A DNA stretch of 64,000 nt. Origin: Okapia johnstoni (lineage: Eukaryota; Chordata; Mammalia; Artiodactyla; Giraffidae). Below, in pieces: positions 1 to 11,588 of the stretch. A model generated the notes under the pieces. The model did not search any database. It had not been told where the DNA came from and saw nothing but the letters and a program-made list of their open reading frames with translations. The stretch covers positions 50,906,001-50,970,000 of the forward strand of contig CM044320.1 in assembly GCA_024291935.2 (NCBI GenBank). Reading direction: 5' to 3'. The translations under genes were made by a program, and so were the position numbers. Each line of letters begins with the position of its first letter. Position 1 is the first letter of the stretch.

Positions 1-2239
1 AATTTTGAAGTATACTGATCACTCATCGTGAGTCGAAGTCAATCAAATGTTACTAATATAATAAAGTGAAATGTTGATTATTAAATATTCTCTTCAAAGA
101 GATAAATTGTTATCTTACTAATATATTTGTTTATTGAATATTTTGATCTTAAATGTACAGAATTAACTATTTTAAATAAACTGGTTTTTATGTCTTCAAA
201 TGCATGAGTTTCTTTGGGTAACTCTGGCAAAGTTGCTCAGAACTAGAACTTAATAGGCTAAAATATATAGGTTGCTTCTTTCTGGAACCTAATACAACTG
301 GTCTTTGTTACTAAATTCATTAATTCTTATTAACTATCCAGAGATTCATATTCATATGAGATAAATTACTTCAGAAAATGTTCAGCTTTTCAATAATTTA
401 ATTACTCTCCTGGGAAGGCACACTAATAGGAATCTATAAAGGAAAAAGCTGTTGAAAAGCAGACACTTCAGCTCAGGAATTTACTGTTAGTGCCTACAAT
501 AAAGAAACAAGTTATCTTCAGGTAGGAAGATTTTATTTGAACTGTGTCTTTGCAACATAATAAAACGATGCTCAGAGATTATTTCTAAAATGAGCAGAGT
601 CAATGATTGTTACTGCTCTGGAGAAATCTTTTGCCACAGGAGTTGAAGTATAAACTCAGTCACTGTAGCAAATAGCTATTCGTGATAAATTTGGGAATAA
701 CAAATTATTAAGACATTAGGAAGGATTTTATAAATAAGAAATACTTAGAATCTGAAAATACTAAAAAGCACACTGGAATTATAACTAAGCCACTGACGTT
801 TTTACCACCAGGATTAGCACCTAAAGATCATTCTATTGAAAATGCTTACTATACTGGCACTGTCCTAGTTATTTAAATACAAAATTGAATATGTGTGCCT
901 AATTACAGCTTAGGAGTGAGTCTAAGTTAGGGCAGAGATTTGAACCCTTGCACTGTCCAAGGAGGATTTCAAGGCATCACTATTTCAGTATCTTCAAACC
1001 TTTAGTCTTTGGATCCTTGTTTGGAAAATAAACAGAGACAGTTCCTAATAAAATGGTGATACGTAAACATTTCTCAGTTAAATGAAGTGCTGATAATTAT
1101 CTTATGTCAGCTTAATAAGATGGAGATAAGAATTGCTCAGGACTGTAGGGCCTGAGTGTTGGTTTGCATACCTCATTTATAAATTCTTTAAGGACATTTT
1201 CCAGATAAGAGTATTGAAGACATTATGCTTTCAAAAAGTTTTTAAAGGTTATGAAGTTACTAAACAAGACACAAGTCTTAAAAGCTTATCTTATTACACA
1301 GAAATTTAGTCAACTAGAAGTTCCATTGTAAAATTTTAGGTTTCTTCTGGAAATTTAAACAGATTCTCTAATTGCTTTTATAAAAGTTTGCCATAGCATT
1401 TGTGATAATTGTGTATCAAAAGTCAAAAGCTCTTTCAACAATCAGATAATTCAGGATTTTTTTTCCTCTTATCAACTAATACAACTTTATAAATCATTTA
1501 TACAGCAAAATCTTGGCTAACTCCATTTTTCAGCTTTTGTTGTCATTGGTCGAGTTTAAAAGACAGAGGTATCCTTTAACTGTCTTGATTTTTTTTTTAA
1601 TGGAATATGGTCATTGTTTTCCTGAACTTTCAGTATTATGTTAAAAATGAAGTTGTGGTATGAAACATGGCTAAATGGGTACTGACCCTAGTAGTGGCCC
1701 TGGAACTCCCGTTCTTGCAGAGGGTTCATGATAATAGCTTCTCTTGGGTTGCCTCTTATTACTAATTGAAACAGAGCCAGGGAAAATGCTGTATATATAA
1801 ATCCTCAATCAGCTGTCTGCCAACACAAGGAAATGTATGGTTTGTTCCTAAGGGCCCTGAATCTATATGAGACCTCTGTAAGCTGCAATGGATTACGAAG
1901 GAGTCAGAAAGATTCTTTTTGTTAAGGCCTACACAGGTAACCAATTCATATAGAGCCTTTTCCTCTATATCCATACCTTTAAAATCTTAAACTATGATAG
2001 TGAAAAGAGGCTGCAAAACATGTAGTAAGAGAGTGCTTCTTTTCCTTTTAGTGGATCTCATCCATTCATTCCATCCTTTGTTGGCTGTAAGCCCAAGGCT
2101 GGTTCAAACAGACCTGGAGCTTCTCATGATATCAAGTGTAAGTAGAAGGAAGCCCTGATCTATTTTACCACTCTAGGCTTGTCTGAAGATGGGAAACACA
2201 GGTGCACAAAGCATTTCAAAAGAAAAAGTCAAGGTACTT

Positions 2240-2450
2240 AAAGAGAATAGTTGATGTTTTATGTTCCAAGAACTGTAAGAACTTTATAAAGGTAAACCTA
2301 TTGAATCTTTACAACACCCTAATCCCCATTTTACAGATGAGAAAACTAGCAAAGGTAAGTTAAATAACTTGCCTGGGGTGGTTGTACAGCTAGCAAATGG
2401 CAGAGCCAAAGTTGCCCAGCTTCCCATTCAACCAGTATGATATGCTGCCC
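2240..2450 (-). repeat. MIR SINE, degraded
   Basis: The segment ccccattttacagatgagaa followed by aacttgcctgg and cagctagcaaatggcagagc is the reverse complement of the conserved MIR core. Confidence 0.75.
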
Positions 2451-2819
2451 ACCTTTAATATTAATCCACAAACAGGCCAAGATCCTAGAAATAGAAATCC
2501 CTAGTCCAGAATTGTTTATAATCATTTTCTTTCTTCTCCGAGACCTTAGCAGACCCTAACTGTTGTCTTATCTAAGGGAAGGAAGATGGGAGTAAGGAGG
2601 TTTTGAGCTGCTGCTGTTTGAAAATCCCTAAAACGAAACAAAGCACCTTGGGCACAAATCCAGATGCCAGTTTCAAAAATTACTGTTTCAGAATTGAAAC
2701 CAGCTTCTCTCAGTGTACATTTTTGGCTTCTAGAAAATCATCCTCTTCCTTAATGTTAAATGAGCTAATATTTATAAAGCTCTTAGAATAGTGTCTGGCT
2801 CTTCTAAGTGAAAAATAAA

Positions 2820-2940
2820 CCGGGAATTCCCTGGTGGTCCAGTGGTTAGGGCTTTGAGCTTCCACTGCAGGGGGCTCAAGTTCATCCCTGGTTGGGGAAC
2901 TAAAATCCCTCATGCCATGGGGTGTGGCCAAAAAAGAAAA
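2820..2940 (+). mobile_element. CHR-type tRNA-derived SINE
   Basis: Begins gggaattccctggtggtcca with the tRNA-like head, has a B-box-like gttcatccctgg and ends in an A-rich tail. Confidence 0.85.
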
Positions 2941-3789
2941 CAAATGTATTTTAACTCAACATCATACAGACCACTGTTGATTATTTTCATTACACACTAA
3001 ATAAACTTTATACCTGTTTTTTCGTATATGCACTATTCATGTGTAGAAATGGTGAATTTTTTTTCCATTTTGGTGAGAAGCTAACTATGAAAAAAACCAA
3101 ATTATCATCAGAAATGATCACTCATATAATACAGTTTTCTTCAAGTTTTTGCTTAATATTTGAGATTTTGAGATGTGCAGAGATAGCATTAAAAAGATTA
3201 AAGTGAGAAGTCCTGTAATGAATTTTAATGGATCTAACTTCACCAAAAGTTCCCTCTATAATAATGATTTTATTCTAAATGAACACATTGATCTATAGAA
3301 CAAATCCATGAGCTAACACTGTGGAGTAATGGATAATAAAACCAATTCCGGAAATTAAGCATTTCTTTAGAGTGGTCTTTCTTCTTCCTCTCTGTCTCTT
3401 AAAAGCCAAGAATGAAATAGCCAATCAGAAAAGTTTTCTACACATCTTTCTTTGAAATTAGGATAATAATGTTTTCTAACAACTAGAAGTTTTGTTTAAA
3501 AGTTCATATGAACACACAGCAGAAGTCAATCTGTACTAATTATGGGCTTGCTTACTTAAATCACTTATCTCAGTTATCAAAACAAATTTATTTCATCCAA
3601 CATTGTAAACATTTGTTTAAAAACACAAAAAATCCATTTTAGGTTTGTACAGTTTTAAGTAACAGCCTAATGATGACTATGAGTTTGACTCACAAAACTC
3701 AGAAGTCTTTCACCTCTCCACTGAGTTTTGGAATCTTTAAATGTTTGTCTTTCACTCTGTCTTCCACTGTTGTGACAATAGTGTCCATT

Positions 3790-3950
3790 AGTCGTTCTCA
3801 ACTTGGCTGGGAGGTTTGAAAATTTATAATGTCTAAGTCACATCCCAAATCAACTAAGTCCGATATTCTGTGGTAGGACCTAGACATTACACATTTTTAA
3901 AGCTGCCAGGTGACTCCAATATGCAGTGAAGCTTTTGAACCACTGGCCCT
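3790..3950. repeat. hAT-type (MER-like) DNA transposon remnant
   Basis: The ends look like gttctcaact...ttgaaccactgg, the inverted-end pattern of an old non-autonomous hAT element; family name uncertain. Confidence 0.45.
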
Positions 3951-3987
3951 CATACTCTGATTAAGTCACTTTTCCAGTTCCTACTGG

Positions 3988-4150
3988 GCTTCACTTGTGG
4001 CTCACCTGGTAAAGAATCTGCGTGCAATGTGGGGCACCTGGGCTCAATCCCTGGGTTGGGAAGATTCCCTGGAGAAAGGAACAGCTACTCACTCCAGTAT
4101 TCTGGCCTGGGTCACAAGGAGTTGGACATGACTGAGCAACTTTCACTTCA
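3988..4150 (+). mobile_element. Bov-tA SINE, internally deleted
   Basis: Bov-tA head (ggcttcacttgtggctcacc), B-box ctcaatccctgg and a shortened body ending gacatgactgagcaac. Confidence 0.85.
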
Positions 4151-4167
4151 CCTCCGGTTCCTATGGT

Positions 4168-4305
4168 TTTGCTCCACTGCTTTTTTATTTTGCCACATCA
4201 CAGGGTTTGCCACTTTCGAGATCTTACTTCCCCGACCAGGGATTGAACTCCGGCTCTCGGCAGTAGAGCGCCGAGTCCTAACTACTGGACCAGTAGGGAA
4301 TTCCG
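4168..4305 (-). mobile_element. CHR SINE
   Basis: Reverse complement of the CHR head (ggaccagtagggaattcc at the right end) with T-rich left end. Confidence 0.8.
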
Positions 4306-4329
4306 TATGCTACTGCTTTTTGATGACTC

Positions 4330-4452
4330 AGTTCAGTTCAGAGTCGTGCCTGACTATTTGCGACCCCATGGACTGTAGCACGCCAGGTTTCCCTGTCCAT
4401 CCCCAACTCCTGGAGCTTGCTCAGACTCAAGTCCATCGAGTTGGTGAATTGA
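4330..4452 (-). mobile_element. BovB 3' end fragment (ART2-like)
   Basis: Contains cagttcagttcagagtcgtg and ccccaactcctggagc, the reverse complement of the BovB 3' terminus. Confidence 0.8.
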
Positions 4453-5311
4453 TAACAATAAATACACAAAGAATTTCAGCTGCTACTTTTTCTGAGCTCA
4501 AATAATTGAGTCAACATAGCTTAACCAAAATGGTGCTAAATCCAAAACATTCCTTTTGTGCCTGGTCATTTCAAGTCCTTACAAAAGTTTATTTATTGTT
4601 TTTAAGATTGGGATAATTTTTATGTGCTTCTACCCTTTACCAGATGGAGAATACGTTCCAATTTTAGATTGGCATCTAAAGGACACTTATGCAGCTCATT
4701 ATTTAGAGTATAATCAACTGTACATATTATACACCTTGAAAAGCATGTGTGTTCTATTGTCACATGGACAATGATTCCTGTTTTCAGTTTTGACTCCTGA
4801 TATTTTTTAACTTCTAATAATCATCACCTCTCTTTTCCACTCCACTGCTTTTTTCTTCTACAGTTTTATTTTAAAATGCTTTTTTAACTTAGATAACTTT
4901 TGCTTCTCCTACATCTCAGTGTAAAACACTTATTTTCTAGATATTTCTCAAATATAGCCTTGAAAAAGTAGTAGAGATCACATATCTCACTCGAAATAAT
5001 TCATTGTTTCTTTCTTCCAATTGTTTCTTGTATGTAATTTCTATTACAGATGTTACCCCATCTCACTTACTGAGCTGTAAACTTGAACAAGGGCAGTGTT
5101 TCGCTCTTATTTGCACATACCATTAAATCAGTACCCAACTACACGTCAAGCTCTCCCAACGTTTGCTGAAATAAACTCATGTTTGTTGAAATAAACTACC
5201 TATACCAGAATTTATGTTGTCCTTACCAGAAGTGGGCAAAAATACTGCTTTAACATTCAGACTTTAGTGGGTATGAATTAGAAAGTAATGACTTTTTTTC
5301 ACCTTTTCTAG

Positions 5312-5429
5312 GTTTGTATTTCAGCAGTCAGAAAAGTTTGCAAAGATGGAAAACCAATACCGGTTACTGAAGATGGAAACCAGTGAATTCCAAGGGCTTC
5401 AAAGTAAAATCAGTTTAATTTCAGAAAAG
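5312..5429 (+). CDS. IKBIP: IKBIP shared internal exon (end of TM helix, start of coiled coil)
   Basis: The 118-nt exon has a pyrimidine-rich acceptor ending ttttctag at 5304-5311 and a donor GTAATT at 5430. Its first base completes a Trp codon begun in exon 1. It then encodes FVFQQSEKFAKMENQ, the end of the transmembrane segment and the start of the lumenal coiled coil, and finishes with KISLISEK. This matches human IKBIP residues 60-99 closely. The exon leaves in phase 0, so any of the three downstream terminal exons can be joined without a frame change. A second AG 13 nt downstream (5323-5324) is out of frame and unlikely to be used. Confidence 0.93.
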
Positions 5430-5859
5430 GTAATTATTAATTGACATATTTGGAGAGATTTTACCATTTTTCTTCCCCATTGCAACCCTTCTACCCCAGT
5501 TCATAAATTCTTTTTTCCTGCCTTTTAGACCATTAGTACTTTAACCGTTGCTGTTTTTCCTACTTCTTCACATTCTCCCTTCAGTCTAAGCTAACCTTAG
5601 ATTACATTTTGAAAGGACAAAACTCTTCTTAATATATAACAAATGTTATTGTTTAAAAGGACCAATCTTCTTATATTGATGTGACCTCAACTTTCTATTT
5701 AAATATCAAGTGTCTAGGGTGCTGAAAATATAATTGATTTTTAGGTATAAACAGAATAGGAGTAGCTCTTGTTGGGCAAAGACCCACCAGTTTTTGTTTT
5801 ATTTCTACTTGGTAAGTATATACATATTCATATGCATATAAGAATGACTAACCTAGAAT

Positions 5860-6070
5860 AAGGGGCTTCCCCAGTGGCTCAGATGGTCAAGAGTCTGCCT
5901 GCAATTCAGGAGACATGGGTTCTATCTCTGGGTCAGGAAGGTTCCATAGAGTAGGAAATGGCAACCCACTCCAGTATTCTTGCCTGGGAGATGCCATGGA
6001 CAGAGGAGCCTGGCGGGCTACAGTTCCTGAGGTCACAAAAGAGTCGGACACAACTTAGTAACTAAACAGC
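5860..6070 (+). mobile_element. Bov-tA SINE
   Basis: Complete-looking copy from ggggcttccccagtggctca to acacaacttagtaac. Confidence 0.9.
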
Positions 6071-6704
6071 AACAAACCTAAAATAAATATTGATTATAGC
6101 CAAAAGAAAGTTAAAATCCAAATTTATGTTGTTTTTCTTCTAGCTGTAAATGTAAATGCATTATTACTGTGATTTTTAGAAATGTGAGACAGATAAAAAA
6201 AAATTAACTACCTACTTGTCTCAAAAGAGGGTCAGGTGCAACCAGTAAGGCATCAGGTGGGCCTTGTCCAGCCACCAGGGAGCAAGCCATCATTGGGAAA
6301 CATGGCTTGTTGTTTTAATTTATTCATTCACTAAACCTTTACTCCTGTCATAAGATAGAAAAGGACTTGTGTTTGGCATCAGGGTAAGCAAGGATGTTGC
6401 AAAAATAGAAATTAAATAGATAGCCTAAGTTTCTGCAGCCTGATGCACAGAATGAGCCTCAAATTCCCCAGAAGAAAAGAATCATGGGTGAAGATTATCC
6501 CTCACACATGCCAGTGAATTGCGTGGAGCATGAGTTTAGGGGGCTCTGGGAAGTTGTTGCAAGAGTTTGTATTTTGACCTAGGGCTCAAGATGAAATCTG
6601 ATTATAGTTATCTAAGGCCCTCTAATTAGAGCAAACGTGATGGAAAAATTCCAGGAAATACAAACTTCATGTACTTAATGCTATTGAAGAAAGATTTCCT
6701 TTTT

Positions 6705-6810
6705 TTTTCAGCCATGTCATATAGCATGCAGGATCTTCATTTACTGACCAAGGATTGAACCCTTGCTCCCTGCAGTGGAAGCTCAGAGTCTTAACTGCCA
6801 GAGAAGTCCC
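6705..6810 (-). mobile_element. CHR SINE with target-site duplication
   Basis: Flanked by the exact 15-bp direct repeat aaagatttccttttt at 6690-6704 and 6811-6825, which shows that the insertion came by retrotransposition. Confidence 0.9.
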
Positions 6811-6869
6811 AAAGATTTCCTTTTTAAATTTGGCAGCAATTAAATAGATTTTGCAAGCAATAAGAATAT

Positions 6870-7018
6870 ATTTTATAGCACAGGGAAATATAGCCATTAG
6901 TTTGTAATAACTTCAAATGGAATATAATCTATAAAAATATTGAATCACTATGTTGTACACGTGAAACTAATATAAAATTGTTAATCAACTATACTTCAAT
7001 TAAAAGTAAATAAATATA
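6870..7018 (+). mobile_element. L1 3' end fragment
   Basis: Ends in the characteristic aaaattgttaatcaactata followed by an A-rich tail, the 3' terminus of artiodactyl L1. Confidence 0.7.
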
Positions 7019-7159
7019 TGCTTTTGAAGCAGATATTTAAAATATCATCCTAGGATCCAAGAAATATTCCGTCTTCACATAGTTCTTTCTCTCCCAATCT
7101 GTCCTATGAGTAATTTAACAATAGCTGCCTCTTTACAAAGCAGGCCCTTAAAGGCCAGC

Positions 7160-7340
7160 TTAATACAGTAGGAGGGATAACAGCTAGACATGGGCTCTCA
7201 CAAAACTGTGTGACCTGGGAAAAATCACTTTAACTTCTCTTGGCCTCTATTTCATCACTTGTTACATGAGAGTAACAAAACTTTTATTAAAATCGAATGA
7301 GATACAATATATATGCAAACTCTTTGAAAACTTTCAAGCA
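7160..7340 (+). repeat. MIR SINE, degraded
   Basis: Contains tgtgtgacctgggaaaaatc, actttaacttctcttggcct and aatgagatacaatatat, the MIR core in sense orientation. Confidence 0.7.
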
Positions 7341-7429
7341 GTAGTAAATTTAAGAATTTAACTTTTTTAAAAAAATGAAAAACTATTAAAATATATTCAC
7401 AGCCCATAAATGCTAACTATTGTGGTGTT

Positions 7430-7592
7430 CCAGGACTTCCTCAGTGGCTCAGCAGTAAGGAATCTGCCTGTGATACAGGAAACGTAGCAACTCACTCCAG
7501 TATTCTTGCCAGGAAAATCCCATGGACAGAGGAGTCTGGCGGGCTACAGTTCATAGGGTCGCAAAGAGTCAGACATGACTGAGTGTGAGCAC
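7430..7592 (+). mobile_element. Bov-tA SINE, internally deleted
   Basis: Head cttcctcagtggctcagcag and body through cagacatgactgagtg; the B-box segment is missing. Confidence 0.85.
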
Positions 7593-7736
7593 CAGTCACT
7601 CGTTAATTGCAGATTAAATCTTGAGACCTTTATTATCCTGAAAAGTTGATCTTGTCCTTGGGGTCTCCTGGGTTATACTGCCTCTAGGTTATAGTGATAC
7701 TCTGGTGAACAGCCTAAACAGGAAATTATCTTGCAT

Positions 7737-7956
7737 GTGTACAAAGTCGCTTCAGTCGTGTCCAACTCTTTGTGATCCTGTTGACTATAGCCTGCCAGGC
7801 TCCCCTGTCCATGGGATTCTCCAGGCAAGAATACCGGAGTGGGTTGCCATGCCTTTCTCTGTGTGAACTTCCTGACACATGGATCGAAACAGCGTCTCTT
7901 ATGTCTCCTACATTGGCAGGCAGGGTTCTTTACCACTAACTCTACCTGGGAAGCCC
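7737..7956 (-). mobile_element. Bov-tA SINE
   Basis: Reverse-complement Bov-tA ending ctacctgggaagccc. Flanks ggaaattatcttg and agaaattaccttg look like a diverged target duplication. Confidence 0.85.
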
Positions 7957-8269
7957 GAACAAGAAATTACCTTGGATGAAGATAAGCCTGTGTCTTCAAA
8001 GTGCTGCTAATAAGACAACTAAACATAATACCGTTACCAATGTACAAGTATTTCTCAGAACTGCTTTTTAAAGGAACTTGCATTATGGCTACATGTGTAC
8101 ATTAAAAATAATTTTTAAACAAAGTTTCAGAATGACACTGTTTATGCATTGTTCCCAGTATCACCTAGAACTGCTTCAGGTGCTGACTGGGGTAGACCCA
8201 GGAGGTTTCCTGGATGTTTTTCCTCCTAAACATCAAGAAACATGTTCTTTAGACCCTGAGATATGAGCA

Positions 8270-8535
8270 ATGCTGCTGCTACTGCTGCTAAGTCGCTTCA
8301 GTCGTGTCCGACTCTGTGCAACCCCATAGACAGCAGCCCACCAGGGATTCTCCAGGCAAGAATACTGGAGTGGGTTGCCATTTCCTTCTCCAGTGCATGA
8401 AAGGGAAAAGTGAAAGTGAAGTCGCTCAATCGTGTCCGACTCTTAGCGACCCCATGGACTGTAGCCTACCAGGCTTCTCCGTCCGTGGGGTTTTCCAGGC
8501 AAGAGTATTGGAGTGGGGTGCCATTGCCTTCTCCA
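8270..8535 (-). mobile_element. Bov-A2 SINE with target-site duplication
   Basis: Dimeric Bov-A2 with a (CTG)n-type end at 8271-8290. The 9-bp direct repeat atatgagca flanks it at 8261-8269 and 8536-8544. Confidence 0.9.
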
Positions 8536-9263
8536 ATATGAGCACTACAAATAGGCATAAGACATGGTCTCTTCCTCTAAGAAATTTAGAAACTTTCATA
8601 GCTTCACCTGTTTATCAGCCTATTAGAGTCAGATTTGAGAGTCTAAACCTCCCCATTGCCTACAGACTTCTGATTTCTCCTCTAAGCACGCCTTCTCCCT
8701 GTGCTAATTCTGGCATGACACAAATCATCATCTACTGTGATTTTCATTGTTGTTGTTAATTCATTTGTCTCCTTCACTGCTCCTTAGAGCAAATGCTGTC
8801 TTTTTTCTCTGTATCCTTAGTTTCTAATAGTGAAACAGAGTACACTCAGTACATCTTATTAGGGATCCAGAATACGTGACATAGAAGATCCAAAACACTA
8901 TCTCCCCTGTCAAATTGTGAAGTCAAGGACTGTACTTTATCTATATTTTTATATTCAGTGTCTAGCTCAAGTCTGGTATAGAGTGAACACTCAAGAATTC
9001 TTGAATTATATGTGCTAAATGCCAAATAAGTGGTAAATATGTAATACAATATGTGCTACAGGAGTCCAGGCTCTCAGAGCGAGGACCATGAAGGAAAGCT
9101 GCGCCAAGGAGCTGAGGCCTGGCCTGAGTCTTGCACAAAGGAAGGAACTTAGCTAGGCAAATTGGAAGGAAAATAGCGTATAGAGGGGTTATAGAATTTG
9201 GCACTTCCTCCTAGGAGTATGAGGAAGTAGTAAGGTTTTTTTAATGTTGTACCATGATGTGCA

Positions 9264-9399
9264 TCTGGAGAAGGAAATGGCAACCCACTCCAGTATTCTT
9301 GCCTGGAGAATTCCATGGACAAAAGAGCCTGGCAGGCTACAGTCCATGGGGTCACAACCAGTCAGACACGACTAAGCGACTAACACACACACACATGAT
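9264..9399 (+). mobile_element. Bov-tA SINE, 5'-truncated, with CA tail
   Basis: Starts inside the element (ctggagaaggaaatggcaac) and ends at a short (AC)n run. Confidence 0.85.
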
Positions 9400-10227
9400 G
9401 TACACAGCAGTTTTTAAAATCTTAACTCTGGCTGTAGTGTGTAGGATGATTTAGAGGAAGTAACTAGAAGCATGTATTAGATATCATTTCTATAATATTT
9501 TCCTTGGTCATTGAAGTTTGGTTTGGACACCCTTTGTAATTGCTTCCATTACTCTTTCCCTGTTAAGTGCATGTAAACTTCACTTTCTCTCCAGTTAAAC
9601 TAAACTGGGCAAGGGCAGAATTGTGTCTTGTACAGTGCTATGTCTTCAACATAATGCTGCAGACATTTGATAAACTAAAGATTGTTTCCAGGTCTTCCTG
9701 TAGTCTGTAAGGCTGTTATCTGTGTGTGAGGATAGACTAAGAAAGAGGTCCTCAACCTGATCCTTCTATATTCTGGGCATATTAGGAGATGCCAGGAGCT
9801 TACCATAATTTATAGATATTTAAATATGTATACTTTTAGATATTTGCTATTTACCATAATTTATAGATACTTAGAACACTTTACTATTTGACATGAGTTG
9901 TCTCTGTAAACTGATCTTTTAATTCACTTTTTGCCTTTGTGATAGCTATAAGATCTGATTCTGGTACCTTTTCTGCAAAAACTCAGTCAACAAATTTCTT
10001 TTCAGGCAGGAAGTCTTCCAGAGTCATAGAACTTAGGAAAGTTAACAAATTTTATAACTAAATCAGTTTCTAAAAAGCCAAGTAACTCTTAAAATGACAA
10101 TTAAGTTGATTTACATTGGAATTTAAAAAAAAGGAAATGTGATATATTTCAGGCTTCTTTAACATTATTTGGAATATTTGAAAGTGCACAAATAATCAAT
10201 ATTGAGGATTAGAAGGTCCAATGTTTA

Positions 10228-10525
10228 TAGTTTGCCCTCCATATCCATAGGTTTTGCATCCAAGTGTTCAATCATGGGTCAAAAAATACTTGAAAAGAAA
10301 ACATCCAGAAAGTTTAAGAAAACAAAATCTGAATTTGCCATTTACTGGCAACTCTTGACATAGCATTTGCATTGTATTAGGAATTATAAGTAGAGATGAT
10401 TTAAAGTTTATAATACTCAAACACTGTGCCATTTTACAGCATTTTATATGAGGGATTTGAGCATCCATGGACTTCAGTATCCACAGGGAAACCAATCCCA
10501 CACAGGTGGATACCAAGGGATGAGA
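10228..10525. repeat. MER2-like (Tigger) DNA transposon remnant
   Basis: Left end ttgccctccatatccatagg and right end ccacagggaaaccaatccca resemble the terminal regions of MER2. Confidence 0.6.
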
Positions 10526-10751
10526 AACAGCTTTATTTTTATACCATAGCCCTAATCTATTAAATGTGTTTTAAATATTTTTTTTAAAAAAAACTATTAA
10601 GTAATAATTATTTTTGTCTGCATGATTCTGATGTACTTGGATATTTTAGACATCTTCAGAACTTGAACTTGGCACATTGTTGTTAAAGTGTGTTTCCCTA
10701 ATATAAAAGTTATTAAGTAGCCTTGGGAATTGTTTTGTGTTATAAATGCAG

Positions 10752-11588
10752 CTTGCCTCTACTGAAAGTATCCTGCAGGAAGCTACATCCTCCATGTCTT
10801 TGGTGACCCAGTTTGAGCAGGAAGTAGCCACCCTCCAAAGAATCATGCATGACATTCAAAACAGTGAAGAGATGCTCACGCAAAAGATGAAAAGCCTTAA
10901 TGAGAAATTCCAGAATGTTACAGATTTCTGGAAGAGAAGCCTGGAAGAAATGAATGTTAATACAGACGTTTTCAAATCAGAATCAAAACATATACATTCT
11001 CAAGTCACTGTCCAAATTAACTCAGCCGAACAGGAAATAAAATTGCTCACTGAAAGGCTGAAAGATTTGGAAGATAGCACAGTAAGAAATATTAGAACTA
11101 TACAGAGACAAGAAGAAGAGGATCTTCTGCGAGTAGAGGAGCAACTTGGCTCTGACACAAAAGCGGTGGAGAAGTTAGAGGAGGAGCAGCATGCTCTCTT
11201 TGCCAGAGATGAAGACCTGAGTAACAAACTCTCCAGCTACGAACCCAAAGTTGAAGAATGTAAGACACATTTGCCGACAATTGAAAGTGCTGTTCACTCT
11301 GTTCTGAGAGTCTCTCAGGATCTGATCGGGACAGAAAAGAAAATGGAAGACCTGACCCTTCAGATGTTTAACATGGAAGATGATATGCTGAAAGCAGTAT
11401 CTGAAATCATGGAGATGCAGAAGACCCTTGAAGGAATTCAGTATGACAATAGCATATTAAAGATGCAGAATGACCTGGATGTTCTCAAAGGAAAAGTTCA
11501 CGATTTTATAGTATATTCAAGCACAAGAGAAAAGGGGACTCCAGAAGAATATAATCTAGAAAATAAAGAAATCGATAGTGATTTCTAA
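10752..11588 (+). CDS. IKBIP: IKBIP alternative terminal exon A (long coiled-coil C-terminus)
   Basis: The acceptor ends aaatgcag at 10744-10751. The exon opens in phase 0 with LASTESILQEATSSMSLVTQ and runs 278 residues to TAA at 11586-11588. The product is charged, heptad-rich and without cysteine clusters or membrane segments, so it is an extended coiled coil. It corresponds to the C-terminus of the 377-residue human isoform, with blocks such as QSLNEKFQN-like and DLEDST conserved. The upstream ATG at 10746 lies in the intron and is not a real start. No donor is needed: the exon ends in its own 3' UTR. It is not homologous in any obvious way to terminal exon B. Confidence 0.93.
   Translation, partial: LASTESILQEATSSMSLVTQFEQEVATLQRIMHDIQNSEEMLTQKMKSLNEKFQNVTDFWKRSLEEMNVNTDVFKSESKHIHSQVTVQINSAEQEIKLLTERLKDLEDSTVRNIRTIQRQEEEDLLRVEEQLGSDTKAVEKLEEEQHALFARDEDLSNKLSSYEPKVEECKTHLPTIESAVHSVLRVSQDLIGTEKKMEDLTLQMFNMEDDMLKAVSEIMEMQKTLEGIQYDNSILKMQNDLDVLKGKVHDFIVYSSTREKGTPEEYNLENKEIDSDF

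Larger units (their letters stand above)
1..5311 (+). other. IKBIP: IKBIP intron 1 (3' part); no exon seen
   Basis: No coding exon was recognised here on either strand. The stretch should be the 3' part of the first IKBIP intron: the exon at 5312 starts in the middle of the transmembrane helix, and the first 60 residues (human numbering) must be encoded to the left. It carries MIR, hAT-like, CHR, Bov-tA and BovB-derived repeats, listed separately. Stretches 1-900, 1000-2240, 2945-3790 and 4452-5280 are AT-rich and show nothing I can name. Confidence 0.75.
5430..10751 (+). other. IKBIP: IKBIP intron between shared exon and first terminal exon
   Basis: No exon was found. The intron holds Bov-tA (5860, 7430, 7737, 9264), CHR (6705), an L1 3' end (6870), MIR (7160), Bov-A2 (8270) and a MER2-like DNA element (10228). 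The stretches 6080-6690, 8545-9260 and 9400-10228 are AT-rich and show no recognisable gene; 8760-9010 has weak similarity to old MIR/L2-type sequence. Confidence 0.8.

Noticed and set aside
2820..2880. tRNA-like heads with A and B boxes in many places (also 21033, 47626, 49047)
   Set aside because: These are CHR and Bov-tA SINE heads; none folds into an intact tRNA with matching ends.
4029..4505. 158-codon + strand frame
   Set aside because: It is a run through Bov-tA, CHR and BovB-derived repeats; the translated sequence is repeat consensus in one frame.
5325..5429. Alternative acceptor 13 nt inside the IKBIP shared exon
   Set aside because: Use of this AG would shift the frame and drop conserved residues FVFQ; the acceptor at 5310-5311 matches the human protein.
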